The translations under genes and the position numbers were made by a program. Below the pieces are notes generated by a model that ran no database searches, was not told where the DNA came from, and saw nothing but the letters and a program-made list of their open reading frames with translations. From Thermoanaerobaculum sp. (lineage in GTDB: Bacteria > Acidobacteriota > Thermoanaerobaculia > Multivoradales > UBA5704), in assembly GCA_021154885.1 (NCBI GenBank), contig JAJKHS010000095.1, positions 1-64,000 of the forward strand: a stretch of DNA of 64,000 nucleotides. Reading direction: 5' to 3'. Below are positions 25,483 to 32,804 of this stretch, piece after piece. Position 1 is the first letter of the stretch; each line of letters begins with the position of its first letter.

Positions 25483-26874
25483 ATGGCTCGTCGGGATCGG
25501 GATAGTCGGAACGCCGCGGGGTGCCTCCTGAAGGCGCTGCTGGTGGTGGGATTGCTGGTCGTCGTGGTGGCGCTGTTTGCCACGTTCTACACGGGGCCGA
25601 CACCGAAGGTGGTGGTCGAGTCGGCCCTGCCGGGGATCGGGCGGCGGACGCCCATCCAGATCCGGATCGACGACCCGCAGCGGGTGCAGAAGGTGAAGGT
25701 CGAGGTGGTCCAGAACACCGAGGTCAAGCCGGTGCTGGAGCAGACGTACCAGCCGCGGTCGCTGTGGCATCTGGGCTCCGCGCCGCCGCTGGTGCTACGG
25801 GCCGAGGTGGGCCGCGAGACGGTCCAGGGGTTGCGCACGGGCGAGGCCACGGTGCGGGTCACGGCCGAGCGGGCCGGCTCCCTGCTGCGCAGCCCCGATC
25901 CGGTGACGGCCGAGATCAAGCTGCCGGTGCGCCTGGCGCCGCCGACGCTGCAGATTTCCTCGACCTTCCACTACATCAATCAGGGCGGCTGCGAGACCGT
26001 GGTCTACCGGGTAGGGGAGGGCGCCGTGCGCGACGGTGTGCGCTCCGGCGACTGGTGGTTCCCCAGCTTCCCCATGCCGGGCGCCGACAAGCAGGCGCGC
26101 TTCGCCTTCTTCGCCATTCCCTACGACACGACGGACCCTTCCGGCGTGCGCCTGACGGCCGAGGACGAGGTGGGCAACCGCGCCGAGGCCGCCTTCATCG
26201 ACAAGTTCACCCCGCGGCCCATGACCACGGACACCATCCAGGTCACCGACGCCTTCATGAACAAGGTGGTGCCGGAGATCATGGGCCAGTCGCCCGAGGT
26301 CGCGGACCAGGGGGACCTGCTCAAGAACTACCTCTGGATCAACCGCGAGCTGCGCAAGAAGAACGCCGCGACGCTCAAGGAGCTGGGCAAGAAGTCGGAG
26401 CTGAAGTTCCTCTGGACGCAGCCCTTCCTGCCCATGCCCAACGCCAAGATCACCGCCGCTTTCGCCCAGCGGCGCACCTACGTCTACAACGGCAAGAACA
26501 TCGACCAGGAGGACCACCTGGGGTTCGACATGGCCTCGGTGACCCACGACGCGGTGCCGGCCTCGAACAGCGGCAAGGTGGTGCTGGCCCGCTTCTTCGG
26601 CATCTACGGCAACGCCGTCGTCATCGATCACGGCTACGGATTGCAGAGCCTCTACGGCCACCTCTCGTCGCTCGGCGTCAAGGAGGGGGACATGGTGCAG
26701 CGCGGCCAGGAGCTGGGCCGCTCCGGCCAGACCGGCCTCGCCGGCGGCGACCATCTCCACTTCACGATGCTGCTCCAGGGGCTCGCCGTCACGCCGGTGG
26801 AATGGTGGGACCCGCACTGGATCCAGGACCGCGCCGCCCGCAAGCTGGGGGCGGCGCTACCTTACAAGCCCTGA
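25483..26874 (+). CDS. M23 family metallopeptidase (LytM-like peptidoglycan endopeptidase)
   Basis: This 463-residue protein has one N-terminal membrane anchor (LLVVGLLVVVVALFATFY), an all-beta middle region (about 45-270), and a C-terminal M23 domain. The zinc ligands are His345 and Asp349 (HLGFD) and the HLHF pair His424/His426, all present, so it should be active. It would cut peptide cross-links in the periplasm. ATG 25483 is preceded by AAGGAAAGAGG. It stands alone, with the convergent micropeptide gene ending 2 bp after its stop. Confidence 0.9.
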   Translation: MARRDRDSRNAAGCLLKALLVVGLLVVVVALFATFYTGPTPKVVVESALPGIGRRTPIQIRIDDPQRVQKVKVEVVQNTEVKPVLEQTYQPRSLWHLGSAPPLVLRAEVGRETVQGLRTGEATVRVTAERAGSLLRSPDPVTAEIKLPVRLAPPTLQISSTFHYINQGGCETVVYRVGEGAVRDGVRSGDWWFPSFPMPGADKQARFAFFAIPYDTTDPSGVRLTAEDEVGNRAEAAFIDKFTPRPMTTDTIQVTDAFMNKVVPEIMGQSPEVADQGDLLKNYLWINRELRKKNAATLKELGKKSELKFLWTQPFLPMPNAKITAAFAQRRTYVYNGKNIDQEDHLGFDMASVTHDAVPASNSGKVVLARFFGIYGNAVVIDHGYGLQSLYGHLSSLGVKEGDMVQRGQELGRSGQTGLAGGDHLHFTMLLQGLAVTPVEWWDPHWIQDRAARKLGAALPYKP

Positions 26875-26875
26875 G

Positions 26876-27052
26876 CTAAGTACCTGGCGCACAGATGCAG
26901 AAGGCGCCGTTGGGACAGCAGAAGGTGCGGGTGGGACAGCGGAACAGGTGCGAGCCCGGTGGGCAGGGCGAAGTGGTGACGGATGCGGATGAGCTGGTGC
27001 TGGCTGCCGCGAACGCAGCCAGGGCGAGCACGATGAGGGCGAGCTTGCGCAT
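26876..27052 (-). CDS. Small secreted cysteine-rich peptide, paralogue A (58 aa)
   Basis: This short gene encodes a signal peptide (MRKLALIVLALAAFAAAS) and a mature part with six cysteines at 30, 39, 45, 46, 52 and 54, spaced C-x8-C-x5-CC-x5-C-x-C. The start has GGAGGA upstream in a leader nearly identical to that of paralogue B. It ends 2 bp from the convergent M23 gene. The Cys pattern implies a small disulfide-bonded exported peptide; its role (toxin, wall component or redox) is unknown. I do not know a named family for it. Confidence 0.72.
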   Translation of the reverse strand: MRKLALIVLALAAFAAASTSSSASVTTSPCPPGSHLFRCPTRTFCCPNGAFCICAPGT

Positions 27053-27091
27053 GGAGGGTCCTCCTCGGTAAAGGGTGTTTTCGGTTTTCGG

Positions 27092-27265
27092 CTAGCTACC
27101 GCAAATACAAAAGGCGAAGTCGGGGCAGCAGAAGCTGTGGGGAGGGCAGTAAATCAGGTGCGACCTCGGCGGGCAGGTCGTGGTATCGGCTGACGCGGGC
27201 GGGAGGGTGCTGGCTGCCGCGAACGCGGCCAGGGCGAGCACGACGAGGGCGAGCTTCTTGCGCAT
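27092..27265 (-). CDS. Small secreted cysteine-rich peptide, paralogue B (57 aa)
   Basis: It is a close paralogue of the gene at 26876-27052: signal peptide MRKKLALVVLALAAFAAAS, then Cys at 31, 40, 46, 47, 53 and 55 with the same C-x8-C-x5-CC-x5-C-x-C spacing, and matching CPPxSHL and FCCPxxxFCIC blocks. Leaders also match (GTCCTCCTCGGT on the plus strand next to each start), so leader and gene were duplicated together. ATG 27265 is used because an upstream in-frame ATG at 27337 would read through this leader. Both are on the same strand with a 39-bp gap. Confidence 0.75.
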   Translation of the reverse strand: MRKKLALVVLALAAFAAASTLPPASADTTTCPPRSHLIYCPPHSFCCPDFAFCICGS

Positions 27266-27506
27266 GGGACGTGTCCTCCTCGGTGAAGTGGTGTTTCCGG
27301 CGGGCTCGGAGCAGCGAGCCCGCCCCGGCCTCTCCATCTACCAAGGTGCCTTCAACCCCGCCGACCGTGAACTCTTCCCCGAGTGGGCCGTGAAGGGCCG
27401 GAGGCCTTCGCGGGGCCCCGCCCCTAGCGCCTTGAGCCGCCGTCGCAGCCGATGAGAGGAATCCGCAGGCGATTTTGAAGCAGAGCGGCTGCAGAAAAGC
27501 CGAAGC

Positions 27507-27588
27507 AGGGACTTCAGGGACAGCAAGGACAGCAGGGACGAGGAAGCTTCAGTTTGTCCCTGGTGTCCCTGCTGTCCCTGAAGTCCCT
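27507..27588. repeat. Long inverted repeat with 9-bp internal period, copy 1
   Basis: Left arm 27507-27539 and right arm 27556-27588 (33 nt each) pair with 31 of 33 bases around a 16-nt loop. Each arm is built of 9-bp units such as AGGGACAGC, AAGGACAGC and AGGGACTTC. It shares a 21-nt identical block (27560-27580) with copy 2 at 40512-40532. It lies 7 bp beyond the cysQ stop, so it may also end that transcript. The rest of the gap 27266-27506 shows no gene. Confidence 0.85.
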
Positions 27589-27595
27589 TGTTGAC

Positions 27596-28396
27596 CTACC
27601 CCCGCCGCGCGATCTCCGCCTCGATCTCCGGCAGCAGCCCCGGCGGGGCCGCGATGAGCCGCGAGAGCTTCGGGGTCTCGCGGTTGAAGCGGGTCTCGGC
27701 CGGGGCGCCGGTGACGATGGCGCCGCCGGCGGCGAGGACGAGGGCGACGCCGGCCGCCACGTCCCATTCGTGCTTGGGGGTGAGGGTCCAGGTGGCGTCG
27801 GCGCGGCCGGCGGCCACCAGGCCCAGCTTGTAGGCCACCGAGCCGGTGGGGCGGATGGCGAACAGCTCCTCGCGGTAGCCCTGCCACTCGCCCCGCTTGA
27901 CCTCGCTGCGGCTCGCCAGCACCGTGGCCCCGGCGAGCGACGGCCGCGCGCTCACCCGCGCCGGCTGGCCGTTCAAGGTCACCCCCAGGCCGCGGGCGCC
28001 GAGAATCGTCTCGCCGGTCGCGGGGTTCAGGAGGCCGCCGGCCACCGGCTCGCCATCCACCACCAGGCCGACCGAGACGCACCATTCAGGGATGCCGGTG
28101 ACGAACTCGCGGGTGCCGTCGAGCGGGTCCACCACCCAGACACGGCGCCGGCCGAGACGGGAGTGGTCGTCCCGGGTCTCCTCCGAGAGCCAGCCTTCGC
28201 CGTCCCGGGGGAGCAGCTCGCGCAGCAGGGTGTCGATCGTGGTGTCGGCCTCGGTGACGGGATCGTCCCCCTGCTTGAAGCGCGATTCGACGTCGCCGGG
28301 GGTGAAGCGCTGGAGCGCGGCCTTCGCCCGCTCCAGCGCCTCGCCGATGCGCTCCAGGTCGGCAGCGAGATCGGTGGCGAGATCCTCGCCGCTCAC
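27596..28396 (-). CDS. cysQ: 3'(2'),5'-bisphosphate nucleotidase / inositol-monophosphatase family (CysQ-like)
   Basis: This 266-residue protein has the lithium-sensitive phosphatase motifs: SEET (about residues 70-73), VVDPLDGTREF, and a C-terminal EWDVAAG. The family includes inositol monophosphatases, FBPases and CysQ; the choice of CysQ rests on its place as the second gene in an operon with ATP sulfurylase/APS kinase, where it would recycle PAP or limit PAPS. It starts with GTG at 28396 inside the stop of the upstream gene (4-bp overlap), so the two are coupled. Confidence 0.85.
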   Translation of the reverse strand: MSGEDLATDLAADLERIGEALERAKAALQRFTPGDVESRFKQGDDPVTEADTTIDTLLRELLPRDGEGWLSEETRDDHSRLGRRRVWVVDPLDGTREFVTGIPEWCVSVGLVVDGEPVAGGLLNPATGETILGARGLGVTLNGQPARVSARPSLAGATVLASRSEVKRGEWQGYREELFAIRPTGSVAYKLGLVAAGRADATWTLTPKHEWDVAAGVALVLAAGGAIVTGAPAETRFNRETPKLSRLIAAPPGLLPEIEAEIARRG

Positions 28397-30180
28397 TTCT
28401 CCTCCAGCGACCCGCCGACGTAGCCCTCGCGCTCGAGGTAGAGCAGGATCTCCTGCGCCGCCTCTTCGGGGGAGAGGACGGTGGTGTCGATCACCACCTC
28501 GGCGTCCGCGGGCTCCTCGTAGGGGTCGGAGATGCCGGTGAACTCCTTCACCAGGCCGGCCCGCGCCTTGGCGTAGAGCCCCTTGCGGTCCCGCTGCTCG
28601 CAGACGTCGATCGGGGTGGCGGTGTGGACCAGCACGAAGCCGCCACCCGGCTCGATGAGCGACCGTACCTCCTTGCGCACGCTGTCGTAGGGCGCGATGG
28701 GGGCGCAGATGGCGATGCCGCCGTTCTTGGTGATCTCCGAGGCGACGAAGCCGATGCGCCGGATGTTGATGTCGCGGTGCTCCTTGGAGAAATTGAGCTC
28801 CGAGGAGAGGTTCTTGCGCACCACGTCGCCGTCGAGCAGGGTCACCGGCCGGCCGCCCGTCTCCATGAACTTCACCAGCAGCGCCGAGGCGATGGTCGAC
28901 TTGCCGGCGCCCGAGAGGCCGGTGAAGAACACCGTGAACCCCTGCTGCTTGCGCGGCGGATGGGTGCGCCGCAACTCGTCGGCCACCTCGGGGAAGGTGA
29001 ACCAGGCGGGCAGGTCGCGCCCCTCCTGCAGCCGGCGGCGCAGCTCGGTGCCGGAGATATCCAGGGTGCGGGAGCCCGGCGGGATTTCATCCTGCGGCAT
29101 GTAGGTGTCGAGGTCCTCGACGTAGGAGACCATCTTGAACGGCACCATCTCGACGCCGAGCTCGTCCTGGTGCTTCTGCAGCAGCACCTGGGCGTCATAG
29201 GGGCCGTAGAACGGCTTGCCGTGGCGGTCGTTGCCCGGGCTGGCGTGGTCGCGGCCGACGATGAAATGGGTGCAGCCATAGTTCTTGCGGATGAGGGCGT
29301 GGAGCATCGCCTCGCGTGGACCCGCCATGCGCATGGCGAGCGGCAGCAGCGACAGCTTCGCCGTGTGCTGCGGCAGGCGCGGCATCACGGCCTGGTAGCA
29401 CCGCACGCGGGTGTAGTGATCGATGTCGCCCGGCTTGGTCATGCCGACGGTCGGGTGGATGAGCAGGCTGGCCCGCACCTCTTTGGCGGCGCGCAGGGTG
29501 AGCTCGCAGTGGGCGCGGTGCATGGGGTTGCGGGTCTGGAAGGCCACCACCCGGCGCCAGCCCATGCGGGCGAACTCGGCCCGCAGCTCGGCGGGCGTCT
29601 GGCGCAGGGAGCGGAAGTCGTAGTGGATGGGGAGCTGCAGCCCCTCGATGCGGCCGCCCACGGCGACGCTGTTAGTCTTGTGCAGCAGGTGCGCGACGCC
29701 CGGATGGTCGGAGCTGGTGGTGCCGAAGGTGGCCTCGGCGCTCGCCTCGCGGTCTGGTTCCCAGATCTCCTCGATGGCGAGCGCCGCCAGCATCACCCCC
29801 TCGGGATCGCGCAGCGCCAGCCGGCCACCCACCCGCAGCTTCTCGGCCACCTGCGGCGTGACGTCGAGCAGGATGGGGATGGGCCACAGGGTGCCGTCCG
29901 CCAGGCGCATGCGCTCACAGACCGCGTCGTGGTCGGCCCGCTTCATGAAGCCGGTCAGGGGGGAGAAGCCGCCGTTCAGAATGAGCTCGAGATCGCAGAA
30001 CTGGCGCGGCGTGAGGTCCCAGGAGGGCCAGTCGCGGGAGGCGGCCTTGAGCTCGGCGGCGCGCTCAGGAGAGGCCATCGGGTCGATCAGCGTGCCGCCG
30101 TGGGGCTCGATGAGGTGGCTCGCGGCGTCGGCGGGCCGCGGATCGGGCTGGGGAACAGGGAACACAGAGACGTTCGTCAT
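28393..30180 (-). CDS. Bifunctional sulfate adenylyltransferase / adenylylsulfate kinase
   Basis: This 595-residue fusion makes APS and then PAPS from sulfate and ATP. The N-terminal part is ATP sulfurylase: FQTRNPMHRAH (QxRNPxHxxH ATP-binding motif) and VGRDHASPG. The C-terminal part (from about 400) is APS kinase with Walker A GLSGAGKST, DGDVVRKNLSSELNFS and the RDxKGLYAKA region. The order sulfurylase-kinase is common in bacteria and fungi. With CysQ downstream and no sulfite-producing genes here, PAPS may serve sulfation of glycans or assimilation; the window does not decide. Confidence 0.95.
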   Translation of the reverse strand: MTNVSVFPVPQPDPRPADAASHLIEPHGGTLIDPMASPERAAELKAASRDWPSWDLTPRQFCDLELILNGGFSPLTGFMKRADHDAVCERMRLADGTLWPIPILLDVTPQVAEKLRVGGRLALRDPEGVMLAALAIEEIWEPDREASAEATFGTTSSDHPGVAHLLHKTNSVAVGGRIEGLQLPIHYDFRSLRQTPAELRAEFARMGWRRVVAFQTRNPMHRAHCELTLRAAKEVRASLLIHPTVGMTKPGDIDHYTRVRCYQAVMPRLPQHTAKLSLLPLAMRMAGPREAMLHALIRKNYGCTHFIVGRDHASPGNDRHGKPFYGPYDAQVLLQKHQDELGVEMVPFKMVSYVEDLDTYMPQDEIPPGSRTLDISGTELRRRLQEGRDLPAWFTFPEVADELRRTHPPRKQQGFTVFFTGLSGAGKSTIASALLVKFMETGGRPVTLLDGDVVRKNLSSELNFSKEHRDINIRRIGFVASEITKNGGIAICAPIAPYDSVRKEVRSLIEPGGGFVLVHTATPIDVCEQRDRKGLYAKARAGLVKEFTGISDPYEEPADAEVVIDTTVLSPEEAAQEILLYLEREGYVGGSLEEK

Positions 30181-30333
30181 GAGCTTCCTCGGGTAGTTGC
30201 GAAACGGAACGGCCTGGAACGGGCCAGGAGAATCGGCGATTCAGGAACAGGGCCAACACACCGGCCCCTCCGGGCGCGACGAGCGCACCCGCTGTCTACA
30301 GTGCGCAGAGGGCGGTGAAAGGAGACAGGGTGC

Positions 30334-30984
30334 CTACGGCCGGGAGGGCGACGGCTCGGGCGCCTCGCCGACGACGACTCCGATGCCGGTGATGGCGGCG
30401 GGAATGAGGATGGCCTTGCGCTGCCACCAGGCGATGACGCAGGCGCGGCACACCTCGTCGGAGCGGCGGATGCCGGCATGGTTGATCCGCGTCACCACGC
30501 CGTCGCAGAGGAAGGCCAGCACCTTCTGGCCCTGCTGCTTGGCGGAGGTCTCGCCGATGGTGAGGTTCTCGGCCACTCCACGCTCCTTCTCGCTGAGCCG
30601 GACCTTGCAGTCGTCCGTCACCTTGACGAGCTGCGACTCGGAGCGGGCGACCGCCCGGCCCGTGGCATCGACCACGGCGGAGTAGAGCTCCACCTGCTCG
30701 TTGCGGTGCTCGGGCTTGGGCGGGATGGCCCAGTAGCGGTTGCCGGGCTCGGCTTCGAGGGCCACCCAGTAGAAGTCCTCGTGCTCCCGCCAGCGGAAGT
30801 AGAGCCGGGGGGACTGGCCGGTGGTCAGGGCGGGGAGGGTGGCGCGCACGACGCCGTTCTGCTCCCGGGGCAGGCAGTCCGTCTTGTCCAAAGTGGCATT
30901 TTGCGGGTTCTGCGGGTTCTGCGCCCGGGCGGCGACCGCGCCGGCGAGGAGCAGACCGGTGGCAATGAGGATGCGCGCTCTCAT
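30334..30984 (-). CDS. Exported protein of unknown function
   Basis: This 216-residue protein starts at ATG 30984 (GGAGGAA upstream) with a clear signal peptide (RARILIATGLLLAGAVAARAQ) and a short NPQ repeat (QNPQNPQN). The mature part has scattered cysteines (DCLPREQN, DDCKVRL, FLCDG, EVCRACVIAWW) and a beta-rich segment LYFRWREHEDFYWVALEAEP. A C-terminal hydrophobic stretch (AILIPAAITGIGVVVG) may anchor it in the membrane. I do not recognise the family. The 153-bp gap before it (30181-30333) holds only the sulfurylase leader. Confidence 0.75.
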   Translation of the reverse strand: MRARILIATGLLLAGAVAARAQNPQNPQNATLDKTDCLPREQNGVVRATLPALTTGQSPRLYFRWREHEDFYWVALEAEPGNRYWAIPPKPEHRNEQVELYSAVVDATGRAVARSESQLVKVTDDCKVRLSEKERGVAENLTIGETSAKQQGQKVLAFLCDGVVTRINHAGIRRSDEVCRACVIAWWQRKAILIPAAITGIGVVVGEAPEPSPSRP

Positions 30985-31033
30985 CTTGGATTCCTCCGTG
31001 AGCCTATTATACCCGAGATCCGCGCCTCCGGCC

Positions 31034-32062
31034 TCACTGCCCCAGGATCGTCTTCGCATAGGAGTCCACGTAAGGCGTCCGGCGCAGGTTGGGCAGGGCG
31101 CGCTTCAGGGCGGCGGCGGCGCCGGCGGCGTCCCCCGACTCGTGGAGGGCCACGGCCATGTAGAAGAGCCGCTCGGGCTCGTCATCCCTGGGGTCGCCGC
31201 CGCGGTGGAAGTAGGTGGCGGCGTCGCTCCAGCGCGAGATGCGGTAGGCGGCCTCGGCGGCCAGGTGCTGGGCGTCCCGGGCTTCGGGGTGGGCATCGGC
31301 CACCTCCTTGGCGAGCTGGAAGGCCTGCTTCAGCTCCTTCGCGGGGCGCTCCTGGGAGAGGAGCTGGCGGGCCTGGTCCATCTTCTTGCGCTCGGCGGCG
31401 GTGATCGGCTTCGTCTCGGGTTTGGCCTCGGGCTTGGTCTCCGGTTTGGTCTCCGGTTTGAGCGCGGGGCCGGCGGCGGCCGGCGGCGCGGGCGGTCCCA
31501 TGACGGGCCCCGGGACGGCGTCCGGCTTCTTCGCCACGGCCGCGGGGGCGTCCGGCGTTTTCGCCGCGGCGGCGGGGGGCTGAGGGCCGGTCTTCTTCAC
31601 CACCACGGCGTCCGGCTTTTTCGCCTCCGGCTTCTTCGCCACCAGCGGGCGGAAGGCCGCCTCGCTCTCCAGGGTGGCAGCGGGCAGGCGGGCCACCAGC
31701 CGCGGCTCGAGCATGGCCCGCAGCTCCGGCGACACCCCGCCCTGGGTGTAGGCGTTGAAGCGCTCCTCGACCTCCGCCAGGCGCTTGAAGGTCTCGCGGA
31801 AGCCGTCCAGGTCCTCGGCGCGGTCCTGGGCGAGGGCGAGCCGCGCCAGGCAGTCGGCCAGCGGGCGCGGCTCCTCCAGCATGCCGAAGCAGGCCAGGCG
31901 CAGGTGGCGGGCGGCGGCCGGGTAGTCCTTGCGGTCGAAGGCGAGCTGGCCGTCGCGCAGCAGGCTCAGGTAGAAGGGATCGACGGCGGCGGCGAGGGGC
32001 GAGCCCGCCAGCAGCAATGTCAGCAGGATCAACAGCGGGGTCGGGACGAGCTTGGATCTCAT
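31034..32062 (-). CDS. Exported TPR-like protein with Ala/Pro/Lys linker
   Basis: This 342-residue protein begins with a signal peptide (LLILLTLLLAGSPLAAA), then TPR-like helices (FDRKDYPAAARHLRLACFGM), a low-complexity linker (KPETKPETKPEAKPETKP and AKKPDA repeats, about 135-225) and more TPR-like helices (ARDAQHLAAEAAYRISRWSDAATYFHRGGD). TPR proteins of this type are scaffolds in glycan assembly or secretion. The gene follows cpsB, its start produced next to a 14-bp tandem duplication that made a 5-codon mini-ORF in front of it. Confidence 0.82.
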   Translation of the reverse strand: MRSKLVPTPLLILLTLLLAGSPLAAAVDPFYLSLLRDGQLAFDRKDYPAAARHLRLACFGMLEEPRPLADCLARLALAQDRAEDLDGFRETFKRLAEVEERFNAYTQGGVSPELRAMLEPRLVARLPAATLESEAAFRPLVAKKPEAKKPDAVVVKKTGPQPPAAAAKTPDAPAAVAKKPDAVPGPVMGPPAPPAAAGPALKPETKPETKPEAKPETKPITAAERKKMDQARQLLSQERPAKELKQAFQLAKEVADAHPEARDAQHLAAEAAYRISRWSDAATYFHRGGDPRDDEPERLFYMAVALHESGDAAGAAAALKRALPNLRRTPYVDSYAKTILGQ

Positions 32063-32081
32063 ACGGCGGATCTCATACGGC
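32054..32081. repeat. 14-bp tandem duplication across the cpsB stop and the next gene's start
   Basis: GGATCTCATACGGC occurs twice head to tail (32054-32067 and 32068-32081). On the minus strand each copy carries an ATGA: the upstream one (ATG 32076) overlaps the cpsB stop and reads only MRSAV before a TGA that overlaps the true ATG at 32062. Confidence 0.9.
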
Positions 32082-32804
32082 GACCGGCAGCGGAAGGTCC
32101 GCTACCACCGCCCGGGGATGGTCGGCGACCAGGCGTTGCGCCACGTCGGCGCCCCAGCGTCCGGCGATGAGGCGGTGGGCGCGTCCGAGGCCGGGGGGAC
32201 GGCGGCGGACGCCGTGCGAATCGCTGGCGACGAAGTGGACGAGCCCGGCGTCGAGCAGGGTGAAGACGTCGTTCTGGGGGCGGCGGCCGAAGTCGCCGGT
32301 GACGCTCATCGCCGTCACCTGGACGGTGGCGCCGAGGGCGACCAGGCGGGCCACGAGGGACGGATCGGGCGCCAGCCAGGGAATGAACTCGGGATGGGCG
32401 ATGATCGGGCGCCAGCCGGCGACCGACAGCTCGTGGACGAGGTGGATGGCCCCTTTCGGCGTGCCCAGGGAGTCGAATTCGACGAGCAGGTAGCGCGAGC
32501 CGGCGAGGGGGAGGATGCCGCCACCGGGGAGCTTCTCCACCTCGGCGAGGAGCTCGGAGTCGACGTGGACCTCGCCGCCCAGGTAGACGCGGAAGCCGGG
32601 CTCCACCGCGTCCTGCAGCTCGTCGGCGAGGGCGGAGAGGGCCTCGCGGTCGGCGTTCCACCACTCGCCGCGGCGCTGGTGCGGGGTGGCGACCATGGCC
32701 TCGCAGCCGTCCCGGGCGGCCAGCCGGCACATGGCGGCGGCCTCCTCCAGGCTCTGGGCGCCGTCGTCGACGCCCGGCAGGATGTGGCAGTGCAGGTCGA
32801 TCAT
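32073..32804 (-). CDS. cpsB: CpsB/CapC-family tyrosine-protein phosphatase (PHP fold)
   Basis: This 243-residue metal-dependent phosphatase has the PHP motifs DLHCHILPGVDDG at the start, GGEVHVD, IIAHPEF and ASDSHG, which supply the metal ligands. CpsB/CapC enzymes remove phosphate from the Tyr-rich tail of BY-kinases and thereby control polysaccharide chain length. The gene overlaps the wzc stop by 1 bp, which supports that pairing. Length and motifs are normal, so it should be active. Confidence 0.92.
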   Translation of the reverse strand: MIDLHCHILPGVDDGAQSLEEAAAMCRLAARDGCEAMVATPHQRRGEWWNADREALSALADELQDAVEPGFRVYLGGEVHVDSELLAEVEKLPGGGILPLAGSRYLLVEFDSLGTPKGAIHLVHELSVAGWRPIIAHPEFIPWLAPDPSLVARLVALGATVQVTAMSVTGDFGRRPQNDVFTLLDAGLVHFVASDSHGVRRRPPGLGRAHRLIAGRWGADVAQRLVADHPRAVVADLPLPVAV

